Assembly (NCBI GenBank): GCA_029783825.1
Contig: JAREIK010000385.1
Span: 2,287,501 to 2,351,500 of the forward strand
DNA length: 64,000 nucleotides
Direction: 5' to 3'
From: Sapria himalayana
Taxonomy: Eukaryota > Streptophyta > Magnoliopsida > Malpighiales > Rafflesiaceae
Below the pieces are notes generated by a model. That model did not search any database, was not told the DNA's origin, and saw only the letters and a program-made list of their open reading frames with translations. Positions 24,424 through 33,999 of this stretch are shown here, one piece after another (the first letter of the stretch is position 1; each line of letters opens with the position of its first letter). The translations under genes and the position numbers were made by a program.

Positions 24424-25164
24424 TAGAGGTGTCAAACGGGCCGGCCCAGCACGGCACGAGCCCGTTTTTCACGTGCCCCGCCGTGCTATCGTGCCGTGCC
24501 GGGCACAGCACGGTTTTTTAAAGTCGGGCACGGCACGGCCTGTGGGCACGGCGAGGCCGTGCCGTGCTGTGCCCGGCCCGCTCGGGCACGGTTGGCTTGG
24601 ACCTGGTCTCCTGGACCGGCTCAACCGGGGTCCGGGTCCCGGGAGCCAACTAGCCAAGCACGGGCACGGGCGCACGGCCCGTGCTTGGCACTTGGCAGAT
24701 TATAAAAATTTTTTTTTTTTTTTAAATTTTTTTATTAAGTTTCTGTTTATCTGTTTTTATGTTTATGTAATAAATAAAAAATAAAATTTTTTGTAAAAAA
24801 TATTACATTTAAAATTAAATGTAAGTATGAAAAAAAAAATTAGAAAATTTTTTTTTTTTTTCAATTAAGTTTAACATATTTTAATATTATAATGTATTAA
24901 TTAAATATTAAGATTTAAAGTTAATAAATTTTAAAATAAAATTTAAATCTTAAAATAATAAATAAATACATTAAATTAGTAAAAATTTTAATTAAAAAAA
25001 ATTTAAACTACGCAAATAAAAATTACTATTCATGCTTTTGAAACCAATACTCCGAAAAAAAAAATATAAGTTTCAACTTCAACACAACGTATAATATAAA
25101 GTACAAACAAAGCGTATAAATAAAAAAAATAAAAAAATATCGAAAAAAAAAGAGCAGATGAGCA

Positions 25165-27090
25165 TCAATCGTCAAGCGGCATATAATGAGAATCATCAGC
25201 CGCAACATCAAGATCAGTATCATATGGGTCATCATCATCGGCAATCAGTTCCTCCGCCATCGTAGTAGATGTGGATGCGACTGCAGTGTCTGTCACAGTC
25301 CCAGCTTCAGCACGATCACTGATGCTAAATCTCGATTCCTCCCAATCCTTCAAACATGCCAAAGCCTCAACCATATCTGGACGTAATCTCGATATCCTAT
25401 CCGAAATCACGTTCACTGCAACAGAAAAAGCAGACTCCGATGCTACGCTCGACACCGGAGGAGTCAGTAGATCCCGTGCCATCCTAGATAGCACGGGATA
25501 GGCGGACTCATATGATTTCCACCACTGTAATAAATCAAGATTCTTATTGTCAGAAGGTGATAGGATTGAGCAGTAATCGGTATCTAAGTACCGAGATAGC
25601 TCGCTCCTATATGAAGGTCCACCCCTACGTTTCCCCCTCGCTAGGTTAATGGAATAAGCGTCTTCTCCGAACAAGGTATCAGTGTCCGTACTCACAGTCT
25701 CAACACCACCACCACCACCATACCTAGTATCGTAGTATGTGAATAGGTCTGTCAACTTCTCGTAAATGAACCATTGAGGTGGCTCTTCCAGGTTCATGCA
25801 CGAGGAAATGAAAGTCAGGGTGTTTTCAACCCCTTCCACCTTAGCCCTAGGGTCCATGCATGCTGCGAGGCAATAAAGAGATGGAATGGTGGACCAGTAC
25901 TTCAGGTACTTGGTCTCCATCTCTGCAACCATATGGCTGAGCGTCGGGTCCGCTCGATACATCCTAAACATGCTACTAATGTTGCATATGCAACGGAGTG
26001 CAATGCAAGTGGTGGGCGTATAAACCGACGAACACATGTTCGTCGTGTCATAAAATATCTTCAGGAATTTCATAAATGAAATTCCTGAATCCCAGTCAGT
26101 GTCGTCAACAATAAGTTCGCCACTCTTACTATTGACGTAGTCGGATATCACGTGTTCGTATCCAACACATGATTCCAACATCAGGTACGTGTAATTCCAA
26201 CGATGTCTCACATCAGATTGGAATTTCTTCTTCTTAAGATTTGCAGACAAACAGAGATTACCAAACTCTTGTAGTCTGCGAGGAGTGCGAATATACTTGA
26301 GTGCATTGCGTATATTTTCCAACGCGGGGGAACACATCTTCATACCCGCTTGAACTATCAGGTTAATAACATGACACATGCATCTGACATGAAATATCTC
26401 TCCTAAAGGTGCGTCTCTAATATTCCTAACAAACATATTGATCGCTACTCCATTATTCGCAGCATTATCGAAAGTGACACTAAAAATTTTATTTTGAATT
26501 TTATATTCCCTAAATATTTTCATCATACACTCAAAAATGGCCGGGCCATCATGATGATGAAGAATCTCAGTGAATCCTAATATTTTTTTATTTATTGTCC
26601 AGTTTGAATCGACATAATGACTCGTGATACATGCATAAGAAGAATCATCGTGACATGTCCATATATCGGACGTCACGGACACCACTCCACTAAATACCAA
26701 AAATTCCTTAATTATTTTTTGTTTTTCTAACTTATATATCCTTAGTATGTCACTCCTAAATGTGGACCTAGGAATCCTACGATAGGATGACTGAAAATAA
26801 GTCTGCATGATGCGGACTACCCTCGAATCTTCCGAAAATCTGATCGGAAGACCTATCAATGTGATGAGCCTGGCCATGCCGTTCCTACCCAACTCGCTGG
26901 AGTATACGAAGGGAGTAAACTTTGAGACTGAACTCGATCCAGTCTCAAAAAATGTAGTGCCAAGTTGGGTTTGCCTAGGATCTAACGGTCCATGTTTTTT
27001 GGAGCATATTTCAGCATGCCTCTTTAGGTGCCCAGTCCCACATGTACTCTTGCATGTTAAAAGTCGCATACAATATTTGCACTGTGCCAT
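25165..27090 (-). CDS. hAT-family transposase (BED finger / RNase-H-like / hAT dimerisation)
   Basis: 641 codons from ATG 27090, a normal size for plant hAT transposases. Residues 4-29 are the metal-binding half of a BED zinc finger (CKYC, then HLKRH; ligands C4, C7, H21, H25). The RNase-H-like core has the expected acidic residues: D142 in SDIWT, D208 in TFDNAANN and E552 in ASESAFS. CMCHVINL (237-244) is the conserved CxxH motif. Residues about 515-582 (LLQWWKSYESAYPVLSRMAR through MVEALACLKDW) are the C-terminal dimerisation domain. The Asp-rich tail (616-633) is unusual but unassigned. The BED tryptophan/phenylalanine (WTHF) and a basic KK..KTRR stretch lie upstream in the same frame, cut off by a stop at 27169-27171 (see 27091-27291). 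The 641-aa form may therefore be a truncated, possibly inactive protein. Catalytic assignments are by analogy with Hermes and Ac. Confidence 0.9.
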   Translation of the reverse strand: MAQCKYCMRLLTCKSTCGTGHLKRHAEICSKKHGPLDPRQTQLGTTFFETGSSSVSKFTPFVYSSELGRNGMARLITLIGLPIRFSEDSRVVRIMQTYFQSSYRRIPRSTFRSDILRIYKLEKQKIIKEFLVFSGVVSVTSDIWTCHDDSSYACITSHYVDSNWTINKKILGFTEILHHHDGPAIFECMMKIFREYKIQNKIFSVTFDNAANNGVAINMFVRNIRDAPLGEIFHVRCMCHVINLIVQAGMKMCSPALENIRNALKYIRTPRRLQEFGNLCLSANLKKKKFQSDVRHRWNYTYLMLESCVGYEHVISDYVNSKSGELIVDDTDWDSGISFMKFLKIFYDTTNMCSSVYTPTTCIALRCICNISSMFRMYRADPTLSHMVAEMETKYLKYWSTIPSLYCLAACMDPRAKVEGVENTLTFISSCMNLEEPPQWFIYEKLTDLFTYYDTRYGGGGGVETVSTDTDTLFGEDAYSINLARGKRRGGPSYRSELSRYLDTDYCSILSPSDNKNLDLLQWWKSYESAYPVLSRMARDLLTPPVSSVASESAFSVAVNVISDRISRLRPDMVEALACLKDWEESRFSISDRAEAGTVTDTAVASTSTTMAEELIADDDDPYDTDLDVAADDSHYMPLDD

Positions 27091-27291
27091 TTCATGTTCC
27101 TCACCCCTAACATCTAATTGTGTTATGATTTTAAAATGTGTCCAAACTACAGAAGTCCTCCTAGTTTTTTATTTTTTAGAACTTTGGGCTGAGATGACAG
27201 GAGAAACCAAAGTTTCAGGAGCCACATACGTTTGTGTAACACTAACATTTTTATTTTCCAAATTTAAATATGTGTTAGGTGAATTTGTCAT
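27091..27291 (-). pseudogene. In-frame N-terminal extension of the hAT transposase, broken by a TAA
   Basis: Reading the transposase frame upstream from codon 1 reaches an ATG at 27291 after 67 codons. The extension contains SSKK, a TAA stop (27169-27171), KTRRTSVVWTHF, then VRGEEHE and the annotated Met. The WTHF is the front of the BED finger and is also present in the decayed copy at 6733-6747, so the region is coding in this family. The A-rich stop sits in the basic, putative nuclear-localisation segment. Either the gene is freshly inactivated, or translation re-starts at 27090, or a splice removes the stop. I found no in-phase splice pair. Confidence 0.75.
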
Positions 27292-28134
27292 TTTTTATTT
27301 TTCGTACGTTTTTCTAGAGAGAGAAGCTTTAGAGAGAGAAAATAAAAAAAAGTAAATTATATTACACGGTAAAAGCAATGAGGTCACTCACGTGCCAGAT
27401 GCACTGCAGGAAGCTTTGATGTTCAAAACTCAAGTTGAGTTTCACGAAAATCCAAGCCGAAATCAAAATCACGAGGGCCGAGAGAGAGAAGCACGGTTTA
27501 TGTGAGAGAGAGAAAATATTGAGAGGATTTATGTTTTTGAAAAACATAAATTGTATAGGGAGGGGGTAGATTTTATAGGCTAAATAAAGTTTTTTTTTTA
27601 AAAAAAAATTATTTTTTTATTATTTTTTTGAATTTTTTTATTATATTTAAGGGGCAGAATCACGAGGACTGTCGGATTCTGCCCCCTAGCCGTTGGAGTC
27701 GAATCCAAGGGCTGAAAATCGCTCAAAGTTTGAAAATTTTTTTTTTTCCGTTAGAAATTTCGAATTTCTCGGTTTTCGGCAGAAAAGACCGTGGGTCGAG
27801 TGACCGAGTCACGACTCACGACTCAGTGAGTCGTGACTCGTGACCGTGAGTCGCGACTCGCGCCACGGCACGCGTGGCACGCCGCTAGTGCCACGCGTGC
27901 CTGCGGGACCGGCACGGGATGGACCCGTGCCGGCGTGCCGTGCCTAGGCACGAGCCGTGCAGGGCCAGGCACGGCACGGCTCGTGCCATGCACGGCACGA
28001 CACGTGACTTGCTTCGCCCGGGCACGGCACGGGCCCGGGCACGGTTTTTGAACGTGCCGGGCCGGCCCAGGCACGGCCGAACCGTGCCGTGCCTCGTGCT
28101 GGGCCGGCCCGGCCAGGCCTGTTTGACACCTCTA

Positions 28135-28142
28135 CACTGGCT
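28135..28142. repeat. hAT target-site duplication (right)
   Basis: CACTGGCT, identical to 24416-24423. Confidence 0.95.
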
Positions 28143-28380
28143 AGTGACCACGTAAGCCAGGTTTGGCTTACATGGTTGGGTTCTTTTAAAAAAACCTACC
28201 TTGTCAGGTGGTTACCCCCGATGGGGCATGATCTGTGAACTAAAATTCACCCTTGCCTGGTCACAGGTCACCGGGCTGGTGGACCATGCAATGGGTCAAG
28301 CATGGTGCTGGTCCGTGCCATGCTGTGGAATGTGACTGGGCTGCCCGGCCCTGTACACGGCTGTAGGTTTTTCTAAAATC
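28143..28380. other. GC-richer flank of the hAT insertion
   Basis: Continues the balanced-composition DNA found at 24310-24415. Contains GCTTACATGG, GGTCACCGGGCTGGTGG and CCCGGCCCTGTACACGG and looks like an old transposon end. The complete hAT inserted inside this unit. No gene. Confidence 0.4.
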
Positions 28381-28724
28381 CAAAATTAGGTAAAATATAA
28401 AAATCTAAATGTCTTTAAATCATAATTTTTGATGCAAATTTATTATGCATGATTTTGTACTTGAGTCTAGAATTGGTTTCTCAAAACCCTAAATTGAGTT
28501 TCTAAAAACTCTAAGCATGCATATTGCTATGCACCATTGGTTCAACACCATCTCACCACCAACGTGCCCTCTGCTTCACTCATGGTGTTCAACATGTTTT
28601 TGTTGAAGACAATGTCCAATTTATATGAGAAATTTCTTTTATATTTTATTCCCAATAGGTATAATATACATATAATTCTTAATTATATGTATATTATATT
28701 TTATGGGTATTATATTTTGTAACA

Positions 28725-28990
28725 ATTTAATATTTTAAATCATAAACTATGAATAGTAAAATAAGTATACTATAATATTATCTTTTAACCTAGCATTTAA
28801 TATTAATATTAATCATATAAGAGTTCTGAAGTTATATATATTTCATCCAATTAATATTAATCAACTAAATCATAAATTATGAATATTGAAATAATAATCC
28901 TATAATATTATTTTTAATTTAGCAAATATTTTTATATCGTATAAGAAATCTGAAGTTATATATGTCATACCACTAATATTAACCATATTT
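28725..28990. repeat. Two diverged ~133-bp tandem copies
   Basis: AAATCATAAACTATGAATA ... TCTGAAGTTATATAT occurs at about 28735-28840 and again at about 28865-28960 with substitutions. AT-rich, non-coding. Confidence 0.6.
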
Positions 28991-28999
28991 TTTTTAATT

Positions 29000-29316
29000 T
29001 TGTGATTTATAGGTTAAAAATCTAAAATATCAGAATGAAGACTATTTTGTGATTTAAACCAAAAATTTTAAAGGCAATAGTGTAAGGCAAGACATTATTT
29101 ATGTCGGTAAGGGCAAGGTATAAGCATCGAGATATTGAGGCATAATTTTTTTTGAGCTTCATATTATACATTAAAATAATTAATAATAATAATAAAAAAA
29201 TATAATAGTTTCATAATTTCATAAAAAAAACTTTAATAGAGTTATAAAATAGAAATAATTTCAACAATACTAATAATTTCAAACTTAAATAAAAAAATAT
29301 TAACTAAGTCTAAGAA
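29000..29316. other. AT-rich DNA, nothing recognised
   Basis: Low-complexity AT-rich sequence without a gene. Confidence 0.35.
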
Positions 29317-29525
29317 GCACGGACACGGACACAGAGATACGATACGGCATGATACAGGGACATGACAAATTCTAAAAAACTAGGATACGAATACTGCTAG
29401 GATACGGCATGATAAAAAAATATAATTTAGAATAAAAATTATTTTTTTATAAATATTAAGTATTTTATAAAATAAAATAAAATAAAATAAATTAAATATA
29501 TTATTTTATAAAATAAATATATATT
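29317..29525. mobile_element. Partial relative of the 18.9-kb hAT-type MITE
   Basis: GCACGGACACGGACACAGAGATACG and AATTCTAAAAAACTAGGATACG match the reverse complement of 19230-19333. The following AT-rich part (TAAATATTAAGTATTTTA) matches the reverse complement of 19170-19195. The terminus reads AAGCACGG rather than GTTGCACGG, and the far end and TSD are not recognisable. Confidence 0.65.
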
Positions 29526-31615
29526 TTTTTATTTTATTATGTTTTATCTTGTATGAATGTGAATAATTAATATGATTTGATATTGCTTGAGTCTCATGAG
29601 AATTGGATGATACAACTCTAATAATATTAATATTAAATAATTGATCATATTAAAGTCAACAAAGATTGAGGGGAAAAGGGGATTCTATTTTTTCTATTTT
29701 TTAATAATCTATTCATCATTCGAATTAAGCTTCTCTATCAAAATTAGGTTAATATTTTGTTTCTGATAATTTGTTTTTTTTCGATTTAATATTGCACCTT
29801 ACATATATGCTAGATTATTTAATCTTTTATGTTTTAAACTATTTTTTTGTATGAATCTATAAATAATAAAATAGGTAAATTTGTGTTACAATAAAAAATA
29901 AAGTTCTATAATATTGAAATTAAAATATTTGAATAAAAATTTATTAAATAATAAATTTACTAATTTAAATATGTTCTCATTTATTAAGTAATAATATTTT
30001 AAGAAATATTTGAATAAATTTACTAATTTAAATTTACTAATATTTATTAAGTAATAAATTTATTAAATAATATTTGAATACAATTTTTTTGTATGAATCT
30101 AAGTTCTATAATATTATTAAATAATATTATTAAAATAAAGTTTTAATTACAATAAATAATTATTTTAATCTTTAATTGTAATATAAAGACAAGTTTTTTA
30201 ATATTGATGAAGTGAGAAAGACTATTTTAATATTTGAATAGAATGTTGGATTATAAAAAATATTTAAGGACTAATATTCTATTGGAGTTGGACTCATATG
30301 ACCAAGTAAAAAGTGAATTTGAGAATAACAATATAATTGATCTCACACTTTAAGAAATCACACATTAAGAAATAAAGTAGCAAACCAATAATTGATGGAC
30401 AAAGAAGCTAATTAGGTTTATTAAATATTCTTATTTAAGCTAAAAATCCTAATGTGCCCATTTATGAACTTCATTACTTGCCCATCTTAAGAGAGTGTAG
30501 TATCATAAAATCAATATAACGAGCCATACAAGGATTTCATCATAATTTTCTTCTTTTTTTTCTTGTCTCATTCTAGCATTCTCATAATTAGAGACATAAT
30601 ATTTTTTCTTCTTTTTTTTTTAATTTAAAATCATCAAAATGTTTGATCATGAATTTCTCATATATTTTATTTTATCAAAGTTATTAATTTTCATAAATAA
30701 AGTCTCATGAGGATTATTTGCTAAAAAATTGATGAAATGTACACTTTTTCATATGTTAAACTATTCGACATAATTAAACATTCATATTATATCCAAGATT
30801 TTTTGCGAACATCTATAGTAATACTTAGGTTATTGTATTTTTTTTTTTAAGAATCTATGTCTTCAAGTCATGCATAGATGAGAACTTAAATATAAGCTCA
30901 AAAGTTGTAATAACATGAATTGTAGGAATTCACATTGTTAAGTGAGAATTTTTAAATATATAAATATAATATTTTTTCTAACCATTATTTTGTCGTGTTT
31001 TCACTTTAAATTTAAAGTACTTTGTTTAGGTTCTAAAATAATAAATTTATCTGAGTTCTCTAAGACCATGTCCACATTCTCACTTGCACTCTTAGATCCA
31101 TTGAAGCTTCATAATATTCTTATTGTTTATAATGTAGATATGATGTTCTTATGCAATGAAGTTGGACCTATATTAATTTCATGAATTAATTTATATAGAT
31201 CATTAGAATTGACTAATGTCTTCTTGTATTCAAATGTAACATCTTTACAAATTTTGTTTCATGATTTCATTACATGATTACCTCTGATTAAGTATAGTCC
31301 GAGTCTATTTACTCCATGTATCTTTTGTTGTAAAATTTATATCTTACATATAGTTTATCAGAAATATTAATAACATATTTTCACACAATTTTTTCTTGAA
31401 TTTTTTTAATCAAAAAAATTTTGTTTTATAAAAAAAATACCAATAGTAATATTTTCATTTTTCTATAATAATATAATTGATTGACTAAAAAAAATAAAAA
31501 AAACAATTAAAAAAAATTTAAAAATGAAAGATATAATATAATTGGTTTAAATTAAAAAAATCAATTAAATTATATATTTTATTGTTTATATTATTTTTAT
31601 AAATTTAAACCAATT

Positions 31616-31618
<3 letters not shown>
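29526..31618. other. AT-rich intergenic DNA
   Basis: Over 2 kb of very AT-rich sequence with local TTTATTAAATAATA-type reiteration (about 29930-30130). No ORF of gene-like composition. I see no transposon protein motif, but decay could hide one. Confidence 0.4.

Positions 31619-31658
<40 letters not shown>
31619..31658. repeat. (AT)n microsatellite
   Basis: About 20 uninterrupted AT units. Confidence 0.9.
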
Positions 31659-31660
<2 letters not shown>

Positions 31661-31734
31661 AACAAGTTTAAAAATAATGGTGGCTATAGAGCAATATTTA
31701 GCTTGGTCGGAAGAATGAGTAATTGTTCATTATT

Positions 31735-31910
31735 TTTTAGAAGAATTCGTGAGGCTTATGTATCAAAAAATATATATCAAAAAAGAAGCTGTAGAATTCC
31801 TGAGGCCTATATATCAAAAAGCATATCATGGGGACTCTATCGACGTTCTTGTGGATTGAACTCGTGATCTCATGGTAAGAACATCTATCATCTTTTTCAG
31901 CCAGGTCATC
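31735..31910 (-). mobile_element. Possible tRNA-derived SINE
   Basis: On the minus strand, TGGCTGAAAAAG (31903-31892) resembles a pol III A box. GAGTTCAATCC (31863-31853) resembles a B box (consensus GGTTCRANNCC), 40 bp downstream, with CATGAGATCAC just before it as in tRNA-related SINEs. The 3' part contains two copies of GAATTC(C/G)TGAGGC followed by TATATCAAAAA, about 52 bp apart. No matching second copy in the window and no TSD, so this is a suggestion only. Confidence 0.35.
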
Positions 31911-32580
31911 ATATTGTTGGCTTGTGGGGCCTTTATTTGTGGGCTCATAATGGCAGAGGATAGTCGCCATGGTCCTAATATGGAGCCCTCTGATACCTAA
32001 ATAAAAGTCATATCATTTACCTGTAAGGTCTGTAAGAGGTTAGTATCTCGACAGTCTTACTTCTAAAATCTAGAGAGTTTGTATCTTATAATTCTCAAAT
32101 CTGATACCTACAATTCTTGGTCGAAGATACTTGTCATCATACCAATACATGACCGATAATTCTCAAAATGAAAAATTAATCATTTTTGCTACAAAATGAA
32201 CAATTTTCGTTCCTAGTTCTTTGCTAAACATCAAAAAAACTACAAAATGTGTTTGTATGAACAAGATTACTCACGAGGAGGATGCACATAACTAATAAGA
32301 GATCACACATAAAAATCAACAAATATGAGGAGCATCCATGACCTTTAATATCACACAACACAATAGCCATGAAGATTCTATGCCGTGCTTTCTTTTATTT
32401 GTTTATTTTGTGCCTTGTGGTGTAGGAATGTTGGTGGTGATCTGGTACACACGATTTGGTGCAAGGCAAGTAGGCAACCAACCCATGCTCGAGTTCTGAA
32501 TCTAGCGTCCTTATTTCCACTCATTTATGGCTACTGCAGATCTCCCTAAGATGCAACTGCCGTGTGAATTTGGTGGATGC
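31911..32580. other. Intergenic DNA upstream of the ERF gene
   Basis: Composition is more balanced than the preceding 3 kb, but I recognise no gene. It may contain distal regulatory DNA for the ERF gene. Confidence 0.35.
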
Positions 32581-32585
32581 CTCTT

Positions 32586-33174
32586 TTTTTTTTTTTTTTT
32601 TTTTTTATCTCAGCTTGTTTCATGGCTATTTGACAGGAAATATTGTAACTGCTATTAGTTTTGTTTTTTTTTTTTTTTAATTTCTTTAAGGTTGTCACTT
32701 TCTCTCCAGTCCAATTTACATCGCGAATTCAAGATCAGTTATGCAGATCATATACAGCTCTACTAATCTCAATAAAAGTGTAATTTTCAAGATGAAAAAA
32801 AAATAGAGAACGAGGACCTTATTATTTGAAGAAGACGGAAAATAAAATTGTTATGTGAAGGGTGTGTTGTTGGTAATTATTTTTCAGCTTAGATGGGAGG
32901 GGTTTTTTTGGAATTTAATATGGTGATATCTGTTCTAGCCCAGGCTTCTGCCAAAGCAAAGGACAACAGGAGGGAGATTAGGGCAGCATGTAACCGTGAC
33001 GTATTACGGTCTAATCCAATTTGACAGCAATATCTTTAATAAAATCTTTTGTTTCTAATAAATCATGAATTTCAACTAGTGTGTTTTCTTTTTTATTTTT
33101 ATTGTAAAAATCATTTCTTTTGCAGCATATAAGCGCCCTCTCCTCCACTGATCTCGCTGCATATCTCCCTGATC
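32586..33174 (+). promoter_or_regulatory. Putative promoter / leader of the ERF gene
   Basis: The 5' flank of the ERF ORF has two long poly-T tracts (32587-32607 and 32664-32680), CATATAAGC at 33126-33134 as a TATA-like element, and a pyrimidine-rich CCCTCTCCTCCACTGATCTC leader. If that TATA-like element is used, the 5' UTR would be very short (under ~25 nt), so a more upstream start is also possible. Confidence 0.4.
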
Positions 33175-33999
33175 ATGAGCAGCGACAATGCATGGCAGCA
33201 TGGCATGGACAAGGACAGGGACAGCCGGGCTTCCAGGTCTATTCCTTTCTTACAGGCTTGCGAAGCTTACCCACAGCCCGATAACGTTCGCTGCATGCCT
33301 GGTTCATGCTGGCCACTTTATGAAAACCAGGATTCATGCACATTGCCCGCCTCTTCAGCGTCCCCCCAAAACCATGACAGCCGCGATCTTCATCATCGTC
33401 GTCATCATCCTCACCCAGAGTTTGGCAATGATATATATGGAGGAGCGGAACAAGAAACTCCCATGGGAACTTGTCCGGTTCTCGAAGGAATCGCAGCTGT
33501 CGTTGGGCAATACGTGCTTTATGGAATCGACCAGGGGTCCAATGCTAACGAGAAGAAGGGCCCGGGGGCGAGCTCCGAGAACCAGAACGGCGGTGCAGTG
33601 GAAGCCCAGAAGAGCTACCGAGGAGTGAGAAAGCGGCCCTGGGGGAGGTGGTCGGCGGAGATTCGCGACCGCATTGGGAGATGTCGTCACTGGTTGGGCA
33701 CCTTTGACACTGCCGAGGAGGCAGCACGTGCGTATGATGCTGCCGCGAGGAGACTGAGAGGCGCCAAAGCGCGAACGAACTTTGAAATTCCTTCCGTCTT
33801 GCCCATATCCTCTTCGTCCCCCCCATCCTCTTCTTCTTTGGAGAGCAAGAAGAGGAACAAGAAGATTAATGGTAACGAGAAAAACTGCACGGTCGTTACC
33901 ACCGCCGCGCATCTGTTTTCTGGTATGAGCAACGGCGGCAAGATGAAAATGAATAACATGGAGCTCGATTTGGATACGGACTTGGGGTTGTTTAACTAG
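33175..33999 (+). CDS. AP2/ERF transcription factor, ERF084-like
   Basis: Intronless 274-codon ORF with one AP2/ERF DNA-binding domain at residues about 147-204. It starts [12 protein letters not shown], has [16 protein letters not shown] in the recognition/helix part and ends in ARTNF. The ERF-type alanine and aspartate (WSAEIRD) point to binding of GCC-box-like DNA in the nucleus. [20 protein letters not shown] closely recalls Arabidopsis ERF084 (At1g80580); this is memory, not a search. The N-terminal 145 residues are low-complexity, His/Pro/Ser-rich ([13 protein letters not shown] at 71-83). A Ser/Pro run (211-222) and basic KKRNKK (224-229) follow the domain. The C-terminus [12 protein letters not shown] is acidic-hydrophobic and could be an activation or EAR-like repression motif. 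It is not an exact LxLxL. Start: ATG 33175 is the first in frame. GC-rich coding sequence contrasts with AT-rich surroundings. Confidence 0.93.
   Translation: MSSDNAWQHGMDKDRDSRASRSIPFLQACEAYPQPDNVRCMPGSCWPLYENQDSCTLPASSASPQNHDSRDLHHRRHHPHPEFGNDIYGGAEQETPMGTCPVLEGIAAVVGQYVLYGIDQGSNANEKKGPGASSENQNGGAVEAQKSYRGVRKRPWGRWSAEIRDRIGRCRHWLGTFDTAEEAARAYDAAARRLRGAKARTNFEIPSVLPISSSSPPSSSSLESKKRNKKINGNEKNCTVVTTAAHLFSGMSNGGKMKMNNMELDLDTDLGLFN

Larger units (their letters stand above)
24424..28134 (-). mobile_element. Structurally complete hAT transposon, 3711 bp
   Basis: Starts TAGAGGTGTCAAACGGGC and ends with the inverted GCCTGTTTGACACCTCTA (one mismatch within the first 17). Both ends abut a perfect CACTGGCT duplication. 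GC-rich subterminal regions (about 24440-24690 and 27790-28120) are packed with GGCACGGC / GCCGTGCC repeats, the usual kind of hAT transposase binding zone. The right one also has the GTGAGTCGTGACTC palindromes seen in the 428-bp derivative at 1106-1533. The single gene is the transposase on the minus strand. Sharp ends and a perfect TSD mean recent insertion compared with the other hAT copies here. Confidence 0.95.

Noticed and set aside
26807..27355. 182-codon plus-strand ORF
   Set aside because: Antisense shadow of the hAT transposase N-terminus.
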